Source: JAWOLE01 sp963815655 (GTDB lineage: Bacteria > Acidobacteriota > Thermoanaerobaculia > UBA5066 > Gp7-AA6). From it: 64,000 nt of DNA. The stretch spans positions 2,294,001 through 2,358,000 of the forward strand of contig CAWFHK010000001.1 of assembly GCA_963815655.1 (NCBI GenBank), given 5' to 3'. Numbering within the stretch: position 1 is the stretch's first letter; each line of letters starts with the position of its first letter. The position numbers were made by a program, and so were the translations under genes. This document shows, piece by piece, positions 43,816 through 52,264 of this stretch. The notes beneath the pieces were generated by a model. That model saw nothing but the letters and a program-made list of their open reading frames with translations. It searched no databases and was not told where the DNA came from.

Positions 43816-44630
43816 CACTTCCCCAGTCGCGCGATGAACAACGCGAGCACCGGCCCTGCGAAGAGCAATGAATCGATCCGGTCGTAGAAGCCGCCGTGGC
43901 CGGGGAGGAACACTCCCGAGTCCTTCACGCCGGCGCCTCTCTTCCAGAGCGACTCGACGAGATCGCCGATCTGTCCCGCCGAGGACGCGAGCGCGCCGGC
44001 CAACGCCCCGCGGACAGGCCCCAGCTCCGGCATGACCCACCAGGCTCCCGCGGCGGCGCCGATCAGCGTGGCGCCGGCAAACCCGCCGATCGTCCCTTCC
44101 CAGGTCTTGTTGGGCGAGACCACGGGAGAGAGCTTGCGCCGCCCGAAGTTCTTTCCCGTGTAGTACGCGAAGGAGTCGCATCCCCAGACGATGAGAAAGA
44201 GCAGGAGCACGGCGCGCGGCGAGAACTCCCGCAGGGCGCCCATTGCCAGCGCCGGCAGCGGGATCAGGAGGACGCCGAGGACCGTGGACCCGGCGCCCGC
44301 GAGCGCGGAGGCGATCTCCACGGAAGACGCCAGCTCCGCGAAGGCCGCCAGGAGCGCCACGACGCCGAGGACGAGCACGAGGTGGAATTCGCGGGGAGGG
44401 AGGATGGCGAAGAAGCCGGGGGCCGCCACGAAAAGAAGGATCCCTCCGGCAAGCCCGACGGTCTTCGTCACGGGATGGCCCGTCTTCTCCGCGATCCGGT
44501 AGAACTCCCAGAGGGCCGCGAGCGATACGAGCGCGACGAGAAGGTTGAAGAGGACCGGGGGCGTGAGGAAGAGAACCGCGAGGACGATCGGGATCGCGAC
44601 CGCCGCCGCGGCTTCTCTCTTCAGAGCCAA
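43815..44630 (-). CDS. cdsA: Phosphatidate cytidylyltransferase
   Basis: 271-residue polytopic enzyme that makes CDP-diacylglycerol. Conserved features: GRRKLSPVVSPNKTWEGTIGGFAGA and the C-terminal signature LPGHGGFYDRIDSLLFAGPV. Seven to eight membrane segments precede it. The gene lies 13 bp after uppS; the TTTCAGG repeat separates it from dxr, so cdsA-dxr readthrough would cross a strong hairpin. Confidence 0.95.
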   Translation of the reverse strand: MALKREAAAAVAIPIVLAVLFLTPPVLFNLLVALVSLAALWEFYRIAEKTGHPVTKTVGLAGGILLFVAAPGFFAILPPREFHLVLVLGVVALLAAFAELASSVEIASALAGAGSTVLGVLLIPLPALAMGALREFSPRAVLLLFLIVWGCDSFAYYTGKNFGRRKLSPVVSPNKTWEGTIGGFAGATLIGAAAGAWWVMPELGPVRGALAGALASSAGQIGDLVESLWKRGAGVKDSGVFLPGHGGFYDRIDSLLFAGPVLALFIARLGK

Positions 44631-44643
44631 CGTCGCGTGCCGC

Positions 44644-45468
44644 CTACCGACTGCCGGTGCCGGCCCGGTCCTCGCCGATCTCCTGCGCGCGCCCCTTGGC
44701 GATCACGCCGCCGTAGCGGCGCTCGCGCTTCTGGAAGTCGAGGATCGCTTCGAAGAGGTGGCCCTTGCGGAAATCGGGCCAGAGCGTTGGCGTGACCCAG
44801 ATCTCGCTGTAGGCGATCTGCCAGAGAAGGAAGTTGGAGACGCGCATCTCGCCGCTCGTGCGGATGAGCAGGTCCGGGTCGGGGAGCCCGGCCGTGCCGA
44901 GGCGCGAGCCGAGCGTTTCCTCGTCGATCTGCTCGGGCGTCAGGCGGCCCGACACGACGTCGTTGGCGAGCGAGCGGCAGGCGTCCACGATCTCGGTGCG
45001 GCCGCCGTAGTTCAACGCGATATTGAACGTCATGCCGCGGCAGGACGAGGTGGCCGCGAGTCCCTTCGAGAGCTCCTTCTGCACCGAGGCGTCGAGCTCA
45101 TTCATACGTCCGACCACGCGGAACCGGATGTCGTTCTTCAAGAGGTTCGCCAGCTCCCGGTTCAGGTACTCCTTCAAGAGCGACATGAGCGTGACGATCT
45201 CGAACCGGGGCCGTTTCCAGTTCTCGACCGAGAAGGCGTAGAGCGTCAACGCGTCGAGCTCCAGGCGGGCGCAGGTCTCGACCGTCTCCCGCACCGAGGC
45301 GATCCCAGCCCGGTGCCCCTCCACCCGCGGCGATCCGCGCTGTTTCGCCCATCGCCCGTTGCCGTCCATGATGATCGCGACGTGCCGCGGCAGCCGCGCG
45401 AGGTCGATCTCGTCCAGGAGCTCTCTTTCGGCCGTGCCGGCCTGGGCGAGGATCTCCTTGTCGATCAC
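44644..45468 (-). CDS. uppS: Undecaprenyl diphosphate synthase
   Basis: 274-residue cis-prenyltransferase that makes the peptidoglycan lipid carrier. Catalytic Asp in IIMDGNGRWAK, RVEGHRAG, LYAFSVENWKRP, FNIALNYGGRTEI, LPDPDLLIRTSGEMRVSNFLLWQIAYSE. GTG start at 45468. First gene of the uppS-cdsA-dxr-rseP run; a GATCGGGT repeat separates it from truA upstream. Confidence 0.96.
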   Translation of the reverse strand: MIDKEILAQAGTAERELLDEIDLARLPRHVAIIMDGNGRWAKQRGSPRVEGHRAGIASVRETVETCARLELDALTLYAFSVENWKRPRFEIVTLMSLLKEYLNRELANLLKNDIRFRVVGRMNELDASVQKELSKGLAATSSCRGMTFNIALNYGGRTEIVDACRSLANDVVSGRLTPEQIDEETLGSRLGTAGLPDPDLLIRTSGEMRVSNFLLWQIAYSEIWVTPTLWPDFRKGHLFEAILDFQKRERRYGGVIAKGRAQEIGEDRAGTGSR

Positions 45469-45483
45469 CTTGCCAGTTTAGGG

Positions 45484-45593
45484 CAAATCGGGTGATCTGG
45501 CGATCTTGTGATCGGGTGATCGGGGACGGGACCCCGCCCTTTCCAGCAGATCGTCCGATCACCCGATCGCTCGATCACCCGATTCCGCGGCTC
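45484..45593. repeat. GATCGGGT repeat with opposed arms, overlapping truA end
   Basis: Left arm AATCGGGTGATCTGGCGATC then GTGATCGGGTGATCGGGG; centre ACGGGACCCCGCCC; right arm with CGATCACCCGATC units. The right arm encodes the last six residues of TruA and supplies its TGA stop at 45559-45561. Confidence 0.85.
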
Positions 45594-46335
45594 CGTAGGA
45601 GACGCGGAGGAGGGTCAGTCCCAGTGCCGGCGCCTTGGACGACAACAGTCTCCTGTCCCCGGTTTCGAGGAGCTCGGCGATCCGTTCGGGAGGCGCCTTC
45701 CCCCGCGCGATCGCCGCCAGGACGCCGCAGATCGAGCGGACCATCCCCCGCAGGAAGGCGTCTCCCCGGAAGAGCGCCCGGATCTCGTCGCCGGATTCCT
45801 CGACGCGGACGAAGTGGAGCCGCCGCAGGCTCGACTCGCCCGCGGGAAGCCGGACGCCGAAGACGCCGAAGTCCCGCTCCCCGGGGAGAGCCCGCGCCGC
45901 GATCCGCATCGTCTCGACGTCGGCCTTCTCCGAGATCCGCGCGACGAACGGGCGATCCCGCGGCGGGATGGCCGCCGAGCGGCTCCAGCGGTAGAGGTAC
46001 TCCTTCCAGGCGGCGTCGCGCCGGGCGTGAAAGTCGGGCGGCGCCGGCGACACGGCGAGGACCCTCACGTCCCCGGGCAGAAGCGCGTTGGCTCCGCCGC
46101 GGATGCGCTCGGGCGGCCGGGGCTCGGCCAGGTCGAAATGCACGACCTGGCCCTCGGCGTGCACGCCCGCGTCGGTCCGCCCCGCCGCGACGGCGCGTAC
46201 CCGCTCGCCGGAAACACCCGCGAGCGCTTCTTCCAGCGCGGCCTGGACCGTCCTCGGCGCGTTCTTCTGGATCTGCCAGCCGTGGAAGCGGGTCCCGACA
46301 TAGGAGAGCAAGGCCCGGTAACGCGCGGCCGTCAC
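45559..46335 (-). CDS. truA: tRNA pseudouridine synthase A
   Basis: 258 residues. Catalytic Asp in AAGRTDAGVHAEGQVVHFD, start LLSYVGTRFHGWQIQKN, and FRGDAFLRGMVRSICGVL near the end. It modifies positions 38-40 of the tRNA anticodon stem. The GTG start overlaps the stop of the upstream glycosyltransferase gene. The C-terminus (SGDRAIG, stop) is read from a GATCGGGT repeat and is not conserved. Confidence 0.95.
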   Translation of the reverse strand: MTAARYRALLSYVGTRFHGWQIQKNAPRTVQAALEEALAGVSGERVRAVAAGRTDAGVHAEGQVVHFDLAEPRPPERIRGGANALLPGDVRVLAVSPAPPDFHARRDAAWKEYLYRWSRSAAIPPRDRPFVARISEKADVETMRIAARALPGERDFGVFGVRLPAGESSLRRLHFVRVEESGDEIRALFRGDAFLRGMVRSICGVLAAIARGKAPPERIAELLETGDRRLLSSKAPALGLTLLRVSYGAAESGDRAIG

Positions 46336-47588
46336 GCCGCAGCCTCCCGTCTCCGGTAGAGCGTCGCCGCGAGCAGCGCCGCGAACGGCAGGAACTCTCC
46401 CGCCCACACGAATCCTCGCGAGACGCCCGGAAGCGGAAAGAGGAGTGCGTAGGAAAGGGGCGCGCCAAAGGAGAGGAAGAGGAAGGCCGGCTCGCGCCCT
46501 CGGGCGGCGAAGGGGAGAACCCAGAGCAGATACCACGGGTAGAGCGTCGGCGAAAGCAGCAGCAGAGCCGCCAGGCTCGCGAAGACGGAGGCCTCGAGAT
46601 CCCGGACGCGCCGGGCGATCACGAGAAGCGCCGCGGCGAGAAGGAGACCCAGGAGGAGCCGCGCGAAAAAAGCGGAGTAGAAATACGGAAAGACTCTCTG
46701 CGTCCAGGCGGGGTGATTCCACCGCGCCTTCAGATCGAGGAAGGCGCCCTTGGCCGCCGCCGGCAGTCCCGTGGAGTCCATCAACCCGACGGCCGCCGCG
46801 TAGACCGGCGAATTGAAGTCCCACCGCGCGGCGTATTGCCCGAGCCCGCCGACCGGAGAAGCGCCCGGGCGAGACGCCGCCAGCCACAGGACGGCGGCGG
46901 TCAGCGCGCCGACGGCCAGAGACCGGCCGCGTCCACGGCGGAAGACCGGGATCGCCGCCGCGAGCGAGACGTACTTCGTCAGGACGGACATCGCGAAAGC
47001 GATCCCGGCCAGGGCCCGGCGGCGACGGCCGAGATAGACCAGAGAGACGAGCAGCAGGGCGACCCCGAGAGAGTCGCAATGCCCTTCCCCCGCCGATTCC
47101 GTGATCGCCAGCGGATGAAAGGCGTAGAGGGCCGCCGCGAAGGCCCCTCCGGGCGCGCCGCTCCAGAGGAGCGCCACGATCGAGAGATCCGCGGCGGCGG
47201 TGAACGTCTTCCAGGCGACCAGATGGCCCGACGCGCCGAAGACGCGGAACGCGGCCTGCGCCACCGGCGGATAGACCGTGACGACGTCGCGGTGCGCCAC
47301 GCGCCGGGCAAGCTCCGGGTCGATCCCCGCGACGGCGGGATCGCTCGGGGCGAAGGCATAGGGAGAAATCCCGGCGGCGGCCACGCGGCCGTCCCAGAGG
47401 TACCGGAACACGTCGTCGGAGAGATCCGGCGCCCGGGCAATCAGCGTCAGTCGCAGGAGAGCCCCGCAGAGCAGCAGGAAACCGGGACCCGATGCGGATA
47501 AGATCCTCGCGGCCAGAAGCGAGACGGCCGCGCCCGCCAGGAAGAGGAGCAGGTACGGCGCCAGATGGGACCGGGCGTCCGGCAGCAC
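46332..47588 (-). CDS. Membrane glycosyltransferase, GT87/DUF2029-like
   Basis: About 418 residues, ten or more helices. Periplasmic motif RAPDLSDDVFRYLWDGRVAAAGISPYAFAPSDP and VYPPVAQAAFRVFG, then AITESAGEGHCDSLGVALLL, as in polyprenol-phosphate-mannose dependent GT87 enzymes. The GTG at 47588 is the first conventional start in frame. About 25 codons upstream are also open and hydrophobic (WFLLAAAESIALGFLVL) but have no ATG/GTG/TTG in frame before the divergent gene, so the start is unresolved. Coupled to truA at its 3' end. Confidence 0.75.
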   Translation of the reverse strand: MLPDARSHLAPYLLLFLAGAAVSLLAARILSASGPGFLLLCGALLRLTLIARAPDLSDDVFRYLWDGRVAAAGISPYAFAPSDPAVAGIDPELARRVAHRDVVTVYPPVAQAAFRVFGASGHLVAWKTFTAAADLSIVALLWSGAPGGAFAAALYAFHPLAITESAGEGHCDSLGVALLLVSLVYLGRRRRALAGIAFAMSVLTKYVSLAAAIPVFRRGRGRSLAVGALTAAVLWLAASRPGASPVGGLGQYAARWDFNSPVYAAAVGLMDSTGLPAAAKGAFLDLKARWNHPAWTQRVFPYFYSAFFARLLLGLLLAAALLVIARRVRDLEASVFASLAALLLLSPTLYPWYLLWVLPFAARGREPAFLFLSFGAPLSYALLFPLPGVSRGFVWAGEFLPFAALLAATLYRRREAAA

Positions 47589-47660
47589 CAGGAAACCCAG
47601 GGCAATGGACTCCGCGGCCGCGAGGAGGAACCACCGGTTTGAAGAGGGAGATCCGGCCCC

Positions 47661-49166
47661 ATGGCGGGTGAGGTCGCGCGCTTCGCGACGCTGGCCGTCT
47701 ACTACGTCGTCCTGGCCCTCCTGGCGATGTACGGGACCCACCGCGCGATGATGGTCCGGCTCTACTACCGGCATCGCCGCGACGATCCCCGTCCGGCGGG
47801 GGAGCTTCCCGTCCTGCCGCGCGTCACAATCCAGCTTCCGATCTACAACGAAGTCTATGTCGTCGAACGGCTGATCGAGGCGGCCGCGGCCATCGATTAT
47901 CCGCGCGACCTTCTGGAGATCCAGGTGCTCGACGACTCGACCGACGAGACGCGCGAGGTCGCCGCGCGCGTCGCCGCGCGCTACCGGGCGCTCGGCTACG
48001 AAATCGCGCACCTGACCCGGCGGGACCGGAAGGGGTTCAAGGCGGGAGCGCTCCAGGCGGGCCTCGAGGCCGCCCGCGGCGAATTCCTGATGATCTTCGA
48101 CGCGGACTTTCTCCCGACGCCCGAGATCGTGCGCGCGAGCCTCGCCTACTTCTCCGATCCCTCGGTCGGGATGGTCCAGGCGCGCTGGGAGCACCTGAAT
48201 CGCGACTACTCCCTGCTGACCCGCATCCAGTCCATCTTCCTCGACGGCCATTTCGTTATCGAGCACACGGCCCGCCACCGCTCCGGCCGCTTCTTCAACT
48301 TCAACGGGACCGCGGGAATCTGGCGGCGCCGCTGCCTCGAAGAGATCGGCGGCTGGCAGTCCGACACCCTGACGGAGGACCTCGACATCTCCTACCGGGC
48401 GCAGCTGGACGGTTGGAAGTTCGTCTATCTGAAAGACCTCGTGGTCCCGGCCGAGCTCCCGGTGGACATGAACGGCTTCAAATCCCAGCAGCACCGCTGG
48501 ACGAAGGGCTCCATCCAGACGGGACGCAAGCTCCTTCCGGCCATCTTCCGGAGCGCCTACCCCTGGAAGATCAAGGCCGAGGCCTTCTTCCACCTCACCA
48601 ACAATTTCTCCCATCTCCTCGTCGTGCTGCTCGCGCTCCTGATCGTGCCGGCCATCATCATCCGGGAACAGATCGGCTGGAAGCGGCTCGCCGTCCTGGA
48701 TTTCCCCCTCTTCTTCGGAGCGACGTTCTCCTTCATCGCGTTCTACGTCTCCTCGCAGAAGGAGATCGGCCGCGACTGGAAGAAGACCCTGAGGTCCATG
48801 CCCCTGCTCCTCTCGCTCGGGATCGGGCTGTCTCTCAACAACGTCCACGCCGTGCTCGAGGCGATGTCGAGTCACGAGACGGGGTTCACGAGAACGCCGA
48901 AGTTCGGAATCCGGGGGGGCGGCGGCGAATGGCGGAGCAAGAAATACCGGACTCCCGGCAACTTCTCGCTCACCGCCGAGATCCTTCTCGCCGCCTACTT
49001 CTTCGGGGCGATCGTCTTCGCCGTCGAGGAGCACTACTGGGCGGGGGTGCCGTTTCTCCTGATCTTCTTCAACGGCTTCGCCTACACGGCCTCGATGTCG
49101 CTCGTCTCGCGCCTGTCCGGAGCCCCGGGCCGGCCGGAGCTTCACCGCCTGCAGATGCCCGGTTGA
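47661..49166 (+). CDS. Processive family 2 glycosyltransferase (CslA-like)
   Basis: 501 residues. Membrane helix at the N-terminus; GT2 domain with QLPIYNEVYVVERLIEAA, VLDDSTDET, FDADFLPTP, NGTAGIWRRRC, TEDLDISYRA and QQHRWTKG, the D,D,D,QxxRW set of processive beta-glycan synthases. Several C-terminal helices form the export channel. Closest to bacterial glucomannan/cellulose synthase-like (CslA) enzymes; the product is unknown. Divergent from the GT87-like gene, with a shared 5' region of at most 72 bp. Confidence 0.87.
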   Translation: MAGEVARFATLAVYYVVLALLAMYGTHRAMMVRLYYRHRRDDPRPAGELPVLPRVTIQLPIYNEVYVVERLIEAAAAIDYPRDLLEIQVLDDSTDETREVAARVAARYRALGYEIAHLTRRDRKGFKAGALQAGLEAARGEFLMIFDADFLPTPEIVRASLAYFSDPSVGMVQARWEHLNRDYSLLTRIQSIFLDGHFVIEHTARHRSGRFFNFNGTAGIWRRRCLEEIGGWQSDTLTEDLDISYRAQLDGWKFVYLKDLVVPAELPVDMNGFKSQQHRWTKGSIQTGRKLLPAIFRSAYPWKIKAEAFFHLTNNFSHLLVVLLALLIVPAIIIREQIGWKRLAVLDFPLFFGATFSFIAFYVSSQKEIGRDWKKTLRSMPLLLSLGIGLSLNNVHAVLEAMSSHETGFTRTPKFGIRGGGGEWRSKKYRTPGNFSLTAEILLAAYFFGAIVFAVEEHYWAGVPFLLIFFNGFAYTASMSLVSRLSGAPGRPELHRLQMPG

Positions 49167-49206
49167 GCGGCCCGGTCTTGCGGGTTGGGTTAAGGTTGGC
49201 CTGACG

Positions 49207-51798
49207 GTGGCGAGAGATCCTGTTTGCGGCATGACCGTCGAGAACTCCTCGGCGGCCGCGGAGCGTGTCCACGGAGGGGAGACGTTCTATTTCTGCGCGA
49301 TGGGGTGCGCGGAGAGATTCGAGAAGGACCCGAAGCGGTATCTCAGTCCGCCATTGAAAGGCTCGTCCCCGGCGAAGATCGGGCCGTCACCCCAGCCCGC
49401 CGTCCGCTCGCTTCGCGAGGCGCGACCTCCGGTCGCGGCCAGCGCCGAAGGGAGCGAGGGGAGACCCCCCGAACCCCCCCGCGGAGGGAGAGGGAGCAGA
49501 CAGGCGCCGCTCTTCGAGATGAAGGGACCCAGGTCGGCGTTCCTGCGCAAGCCGCCGGTGGCTCCCCAGCCCGGAGCGCCCCTGGCGCCCGCCACGCCTC
49601 CGCTGGCGCGCGTCGCCCTCGCGATCGAGGGGATGCACTGCGCTTCCTGCGTCGCGACGATCGAAGACGCCCTGTCGGCGGTGGTCGGAGTCTCCGAAGC
49701 CGCCGTCAACCTCGCGACGGGACGCGCCGACGTCACCGGAAGAGGCCTGAACCCGCGCAGGCTGATCGAGGCGGTTCGCTCCAGCGGCTACGAAGCGAAG
49801 CCGGCCGAGGCGGGCGAATCGGGGAAGGCCGAGGAGGAAACGGCGAGGGAATTGAGCCGGATCCTGCGGCGCACTCTCCTCTCGGCGGCGCTGACGCTGC
49901 CCTTGCTCGTGGTTTCGATGGCGCGGATCCAATTCCCGGGCCGCGACATCGCGCTTCTTCTCCTCACCCTGCCCGTCTATCTCTACGCCGGCTGGCCGTT
50001 CCTCTCGGGCATGGTCCGGACGCTCCGGCACCGCACCGCCAACATGGATACGCTCGTGGGCCTCGGAACCTCGGCGGCCTTCTTCCTCTCCGCGGCTTCG
50101 ACCCTCTTTCCGCGGACGTTCGCGACCGCGGGAGCCGGTCACGTCTACTACGAGGCCGTCGGCGTCATCGTGACGCTCATCCTCCTCGGCCGCTACCTCG
50201 AGACGCGCGCCCGCGGCCGCACCTCGGCGGCCATCCGCAAGCTCCTGGACCTGACGCCCAAGAAAGCGCGCCTGCTGCGCAAGGGCGTCGAGACGGAGGT
50301 GGATCTGGCGGAGATCGACGTCGGAGATCTGCTGCTTGTCAAGCCCGGGGACGCCGTGCCCGTGGACGGCCGGGTGCGCACCGGCACGTCCTCCGTGGAC
50401 GAGTCCCTCGTCACGGGAGAGTCGGTCCCCGCCGAGAAGAAGGCGGGAGACCGCGTCATCGGCGGCACGATCAATCAGAACGGTGTCCTGGAGATCGAGG
50501 CGACGGCCGTCGGCAGCGACACGGCCCTGGCGCAGATCGTCCGGCTGGTCTCCCAGGCGCAGGCGTCCAAGCCGCCGATCCAGAAGCTGGCGGACCGGAT
50601 CGCCGGGGTCTTCGTGCCGGTCGTCCTCGCCATCGGAGTCGCGTGCTGGGTCGTGTGGTACATCGCGGGCCCCGAGCCGCGCGCCCTCTTCGCGACCATC
50701 GTGCTGGCCTCGATCCTGCTCATCGCCTGCCCGTGCGCGCTCGGCCTCGCGACTCCGACGGCGATCCTCGTGGGGACGGGGCGAGGAGCCGGCCGCGGGA
50801 TCCTCTTCCGCAACGCGGATGCCCTGGAGCGCGCCCGGGCCCTGACCGTCGTCCTGCTCGACAAGACAGGCACGGTGACGGAAGGCAAGCCGCGCCTGAC
50901 AGACCGGGTCGTCGTCTCCGGCAGCGGCGAGGAGATGCTCGGACTCGCCGCGGCGATCGAGAAGGGCTCGGCGCATCCTCTCGCCGAGGCGCTCGTTGCC
51001 GCGGCCCGCGAGAAGGGGATTCCCCTCCCGGAGGTCGAGAGCTTCGAGTCGAAGAGCGGCCGCGGCGTCGTTGGACTGGTCGCCGGGCAGCGCGTCGTCG
51101 TCGGCGCTCCGCGTCTCTTCGAGGAGGAGGGAATCGATTTCGCGTCGGTGCGGGAGGAATCCGAGCGCTTCGCCGCGGAGGGAAAGACCCCCCTCCTCGT
51201 CGCGTCCGGAGGCCGCACCATCGGCCTCCTCGCGGTGGCGGACAGGGAGAAGAACACCTCCCGGGAGGCCGTGCGGAGAATCCGGGCGCTCGGCCTGAAG
51301 GCCGCGATGATCACGGGCGACCGCGAGAGGACCGCGCGGGCGGTCGCCGGAAGGGTCGGCATCGAAGAGGTGTTCGCCGAGGTCCTCCCCGCCGACAAGG
51401 CCGCCCGGGTCAAGGAGCTCCAGAGCCGAGGCGAGGTCGTCGCGATGGTCGGCGACGGAGTCAACGACGCGCCGGCCCTCGCGCAGGCGGACGTCGGGAT
51501 CGCGATCGGGGCAGGCGCCGACGTCGCGATCGAGGCGGCGGACATCACGCTCGTGGGGGGCAACCTCGAGTCGGTCGCCGACGCGATCTCCCTTTCGCGC
51601 GCGACGCTCGCGACGATCCGCCAGAACCTCTTCTTCGCTTTCCTCTACAACGTGATTGGCATCCCCGTGGCCGCGGGCGTTCTCTACCCCCTGACGGGAT
51701 GGCTCCTCTCGCCGATGATCGCCTCGGCCGCGATGGCCGCCTCCTCCGTCTCGGTCGTGACCAACAGTCTCCGCCTGGCGCACCGGAGACTGACTTGA
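49207..51798 (+). CDS. copA: Copper-exporting P1B-type ATPase with YHS domain
   Basis: 863 residues. An N-terminal YHS metal domain (DPVCGMTVE..FYFCAMGCAERFEKDPKRYL, residues 4-48), a repeat-derived linker (~60-97), an HMA domain with GMHCASC (~140-147), eight helices with the ion-path motif CPCALGLATP (~507), phosphorylation site DKTGT (~552), and hinge GDGVNDAPALAQADVGIA. The CPC plus HMA identify a Cu(I) exporter. GTG start directly at the YHS domain. The stop overlaps the TTG of the cupredoxin gene. Confidence 0.93.
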   Translation: MARDPVCGMTVENSSAAAERVHGGETFYFCAMGCAERFEKDPKRYLSPPLKGSSPAKIGPSPQPAVRSLREARPPVAASAEGSEGRPPEPPRGGRGSRQAPLFEMKGPRSAFLRKPPVAPQPGAPLAPATPPLARVALAIEGMHCASCVATIEDALSAVVGVSEAAVNLATGRADVTGRGLNPRRLIEAVRSSGYEAKPAEAGESGKAEEETARELSRILRRTLLSAALTLPLLVVSMARIQFPGRDIALLLLTLPVYLYAGWPFLSGMVRTLRHRTANMDTLVGLGTSAAFFLSAASTLFPRTFATAGAGHVYYEAVGVIVTLILLGRYLETRARGRTSAAIRKLLDLTPKKARLLRKGVETEVDLAEIDVGDLLLVKPGDAVPVDGRVRTGTSSVDESLVTGESVPAEKKAGDRVIGGTINQNGVLEIEATAVGSDTALAQIVRLVSQAQASKPPIQKLADRIAGVFVPVVLAIGVACWVVWYIAGPEPRALFATIVLASILLIACPCALGLATPTAILVGTGRGAGRGILFRNADALERARALTVVLLDKTGTVTEGKPRLTDRVVVSGSGEEMLGLAAAIEKGSAHPLAEALVAAAREKGIPLPEVESFESKSGRGVVGLVAGQRVVVGAPRLFEEEGIDFASVREESERFAAEGKTPLLVASGGRTIGLLAVADREKNTSREAVRRIRALGLKAAMITGDRERTARAVAGRVGIEEVFAEVLPADKAARVKELQSRGEVVAMVGDGVNDAPALAQADVGIAIGAGADVAIEAADITLVGGNLESVADAISLSRATLATIRQNLFFAFLYNVIGIPVAAGVLYPLTGWLLSPMIASAAMAASSVSVVTNSLRLAHRRLT
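49391..49497 (+). repeat. GC-rich repeat inside the copA linker
   Basis: Contains CGCGACCTCCGGTCGCG (7-bp stem, 3-nt loop, 49421-49437), CCCCCCGAACCCCCCC, and GGAGGGAGAGGGAG. The last motif is shared with the recQ repeat; the CCCCCGAACCCC motif is shared with 16750-16762. It is read in frame as an R/P/E/G-rich linker between the YHS and HMA domains. Confidence 0.6.
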
Positions 51799-52190
51799 TT
51801 CTCCTGGCCCTTGCCTGGACCGCCGATCGCGTGGCCGCGGCCGCCACGGGCCTGGCCTTGATCGTGTTCCTCTACGTCTTCTTCTTCGGAAAACGCCGCG
51901 TCGTGGCCAGGCCCGTCCCCGCCGGCCCCCAGGAGATCACGGTCGTCGTGGCCGGAGGCTACAGGCCGGACGTCATCGCCGCGAAGAAAGGCGTGCCGCT
52001 GACGCTCGTCTTCGACCGCCGGGAATCCAACCCCTGCAGCGATGAGGTCGTCATCCCCGAATTCGGGATCCGCGCCGCCCTCCCCGCCCACCAGAAGACC
52101 GTCATCGAGATCACGCCCCGGCGGGAGGGGGACTTTCCGTTTTCCTGCGGCATGAACATGCTGCACGGCAAAATCAGAGTCGTCCCGTAG
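51795..52190 (+). CDS. Membrane-anchored cupredoxin-like protein
   Basis: 131 residues. One N-terminal helix (VAAAATGLALIVFLYVFFF), then a cupredoxin-like domain (VVVAGGYRPDVIAAKKGVPLTLVFDRRESNPCSDEVVIPEFGIRAALPAHQKTVIEITPRREGDFPFSCGMNMLHGKIRV). Candidate copper ligands are the Cys after NP, and Cys/Met in SCGMNM with the following His. TTG start overlapping copA by 4 bp, so the two are coupled: likely a periplasmic copper acceptor for CopA. Confidence 0.85.
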   Translation: MILLALAWTADRVAAAATGLALIVFLYVFFFGKRRVVARPVPAGPQEITVVVAGGYRPDVIAAKKGVPLTLVFDRRESNPCSDEVVIPEFGIRAALPAHQKTVIEITPRREGDFPFSCGMNMLHGKIRVVP

Positions 52191-52198
52191 AATCGGGT

Positions 52199-52260
52199 TC
52201 AAGTTTCAGGTTTCAGGTTTCAGGGGGCTTGAAACCTGGATCCTGAAACCTGAAACTCGT
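52199..52260. repeat. TTTCAGG heptamer repeat with opposed arms
   Basis: Left arm AAGTTTCAGGTTTCAGG and one more TTTCAGG; centre GGGCTTGAAACCTGGATC; right arm CTGAAACCTGAAACTC, ending a few bases before the queE GTG. Same family as 43749-43815. Confidence 0.85.
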
Positions 52261-52264
52261 CCCC

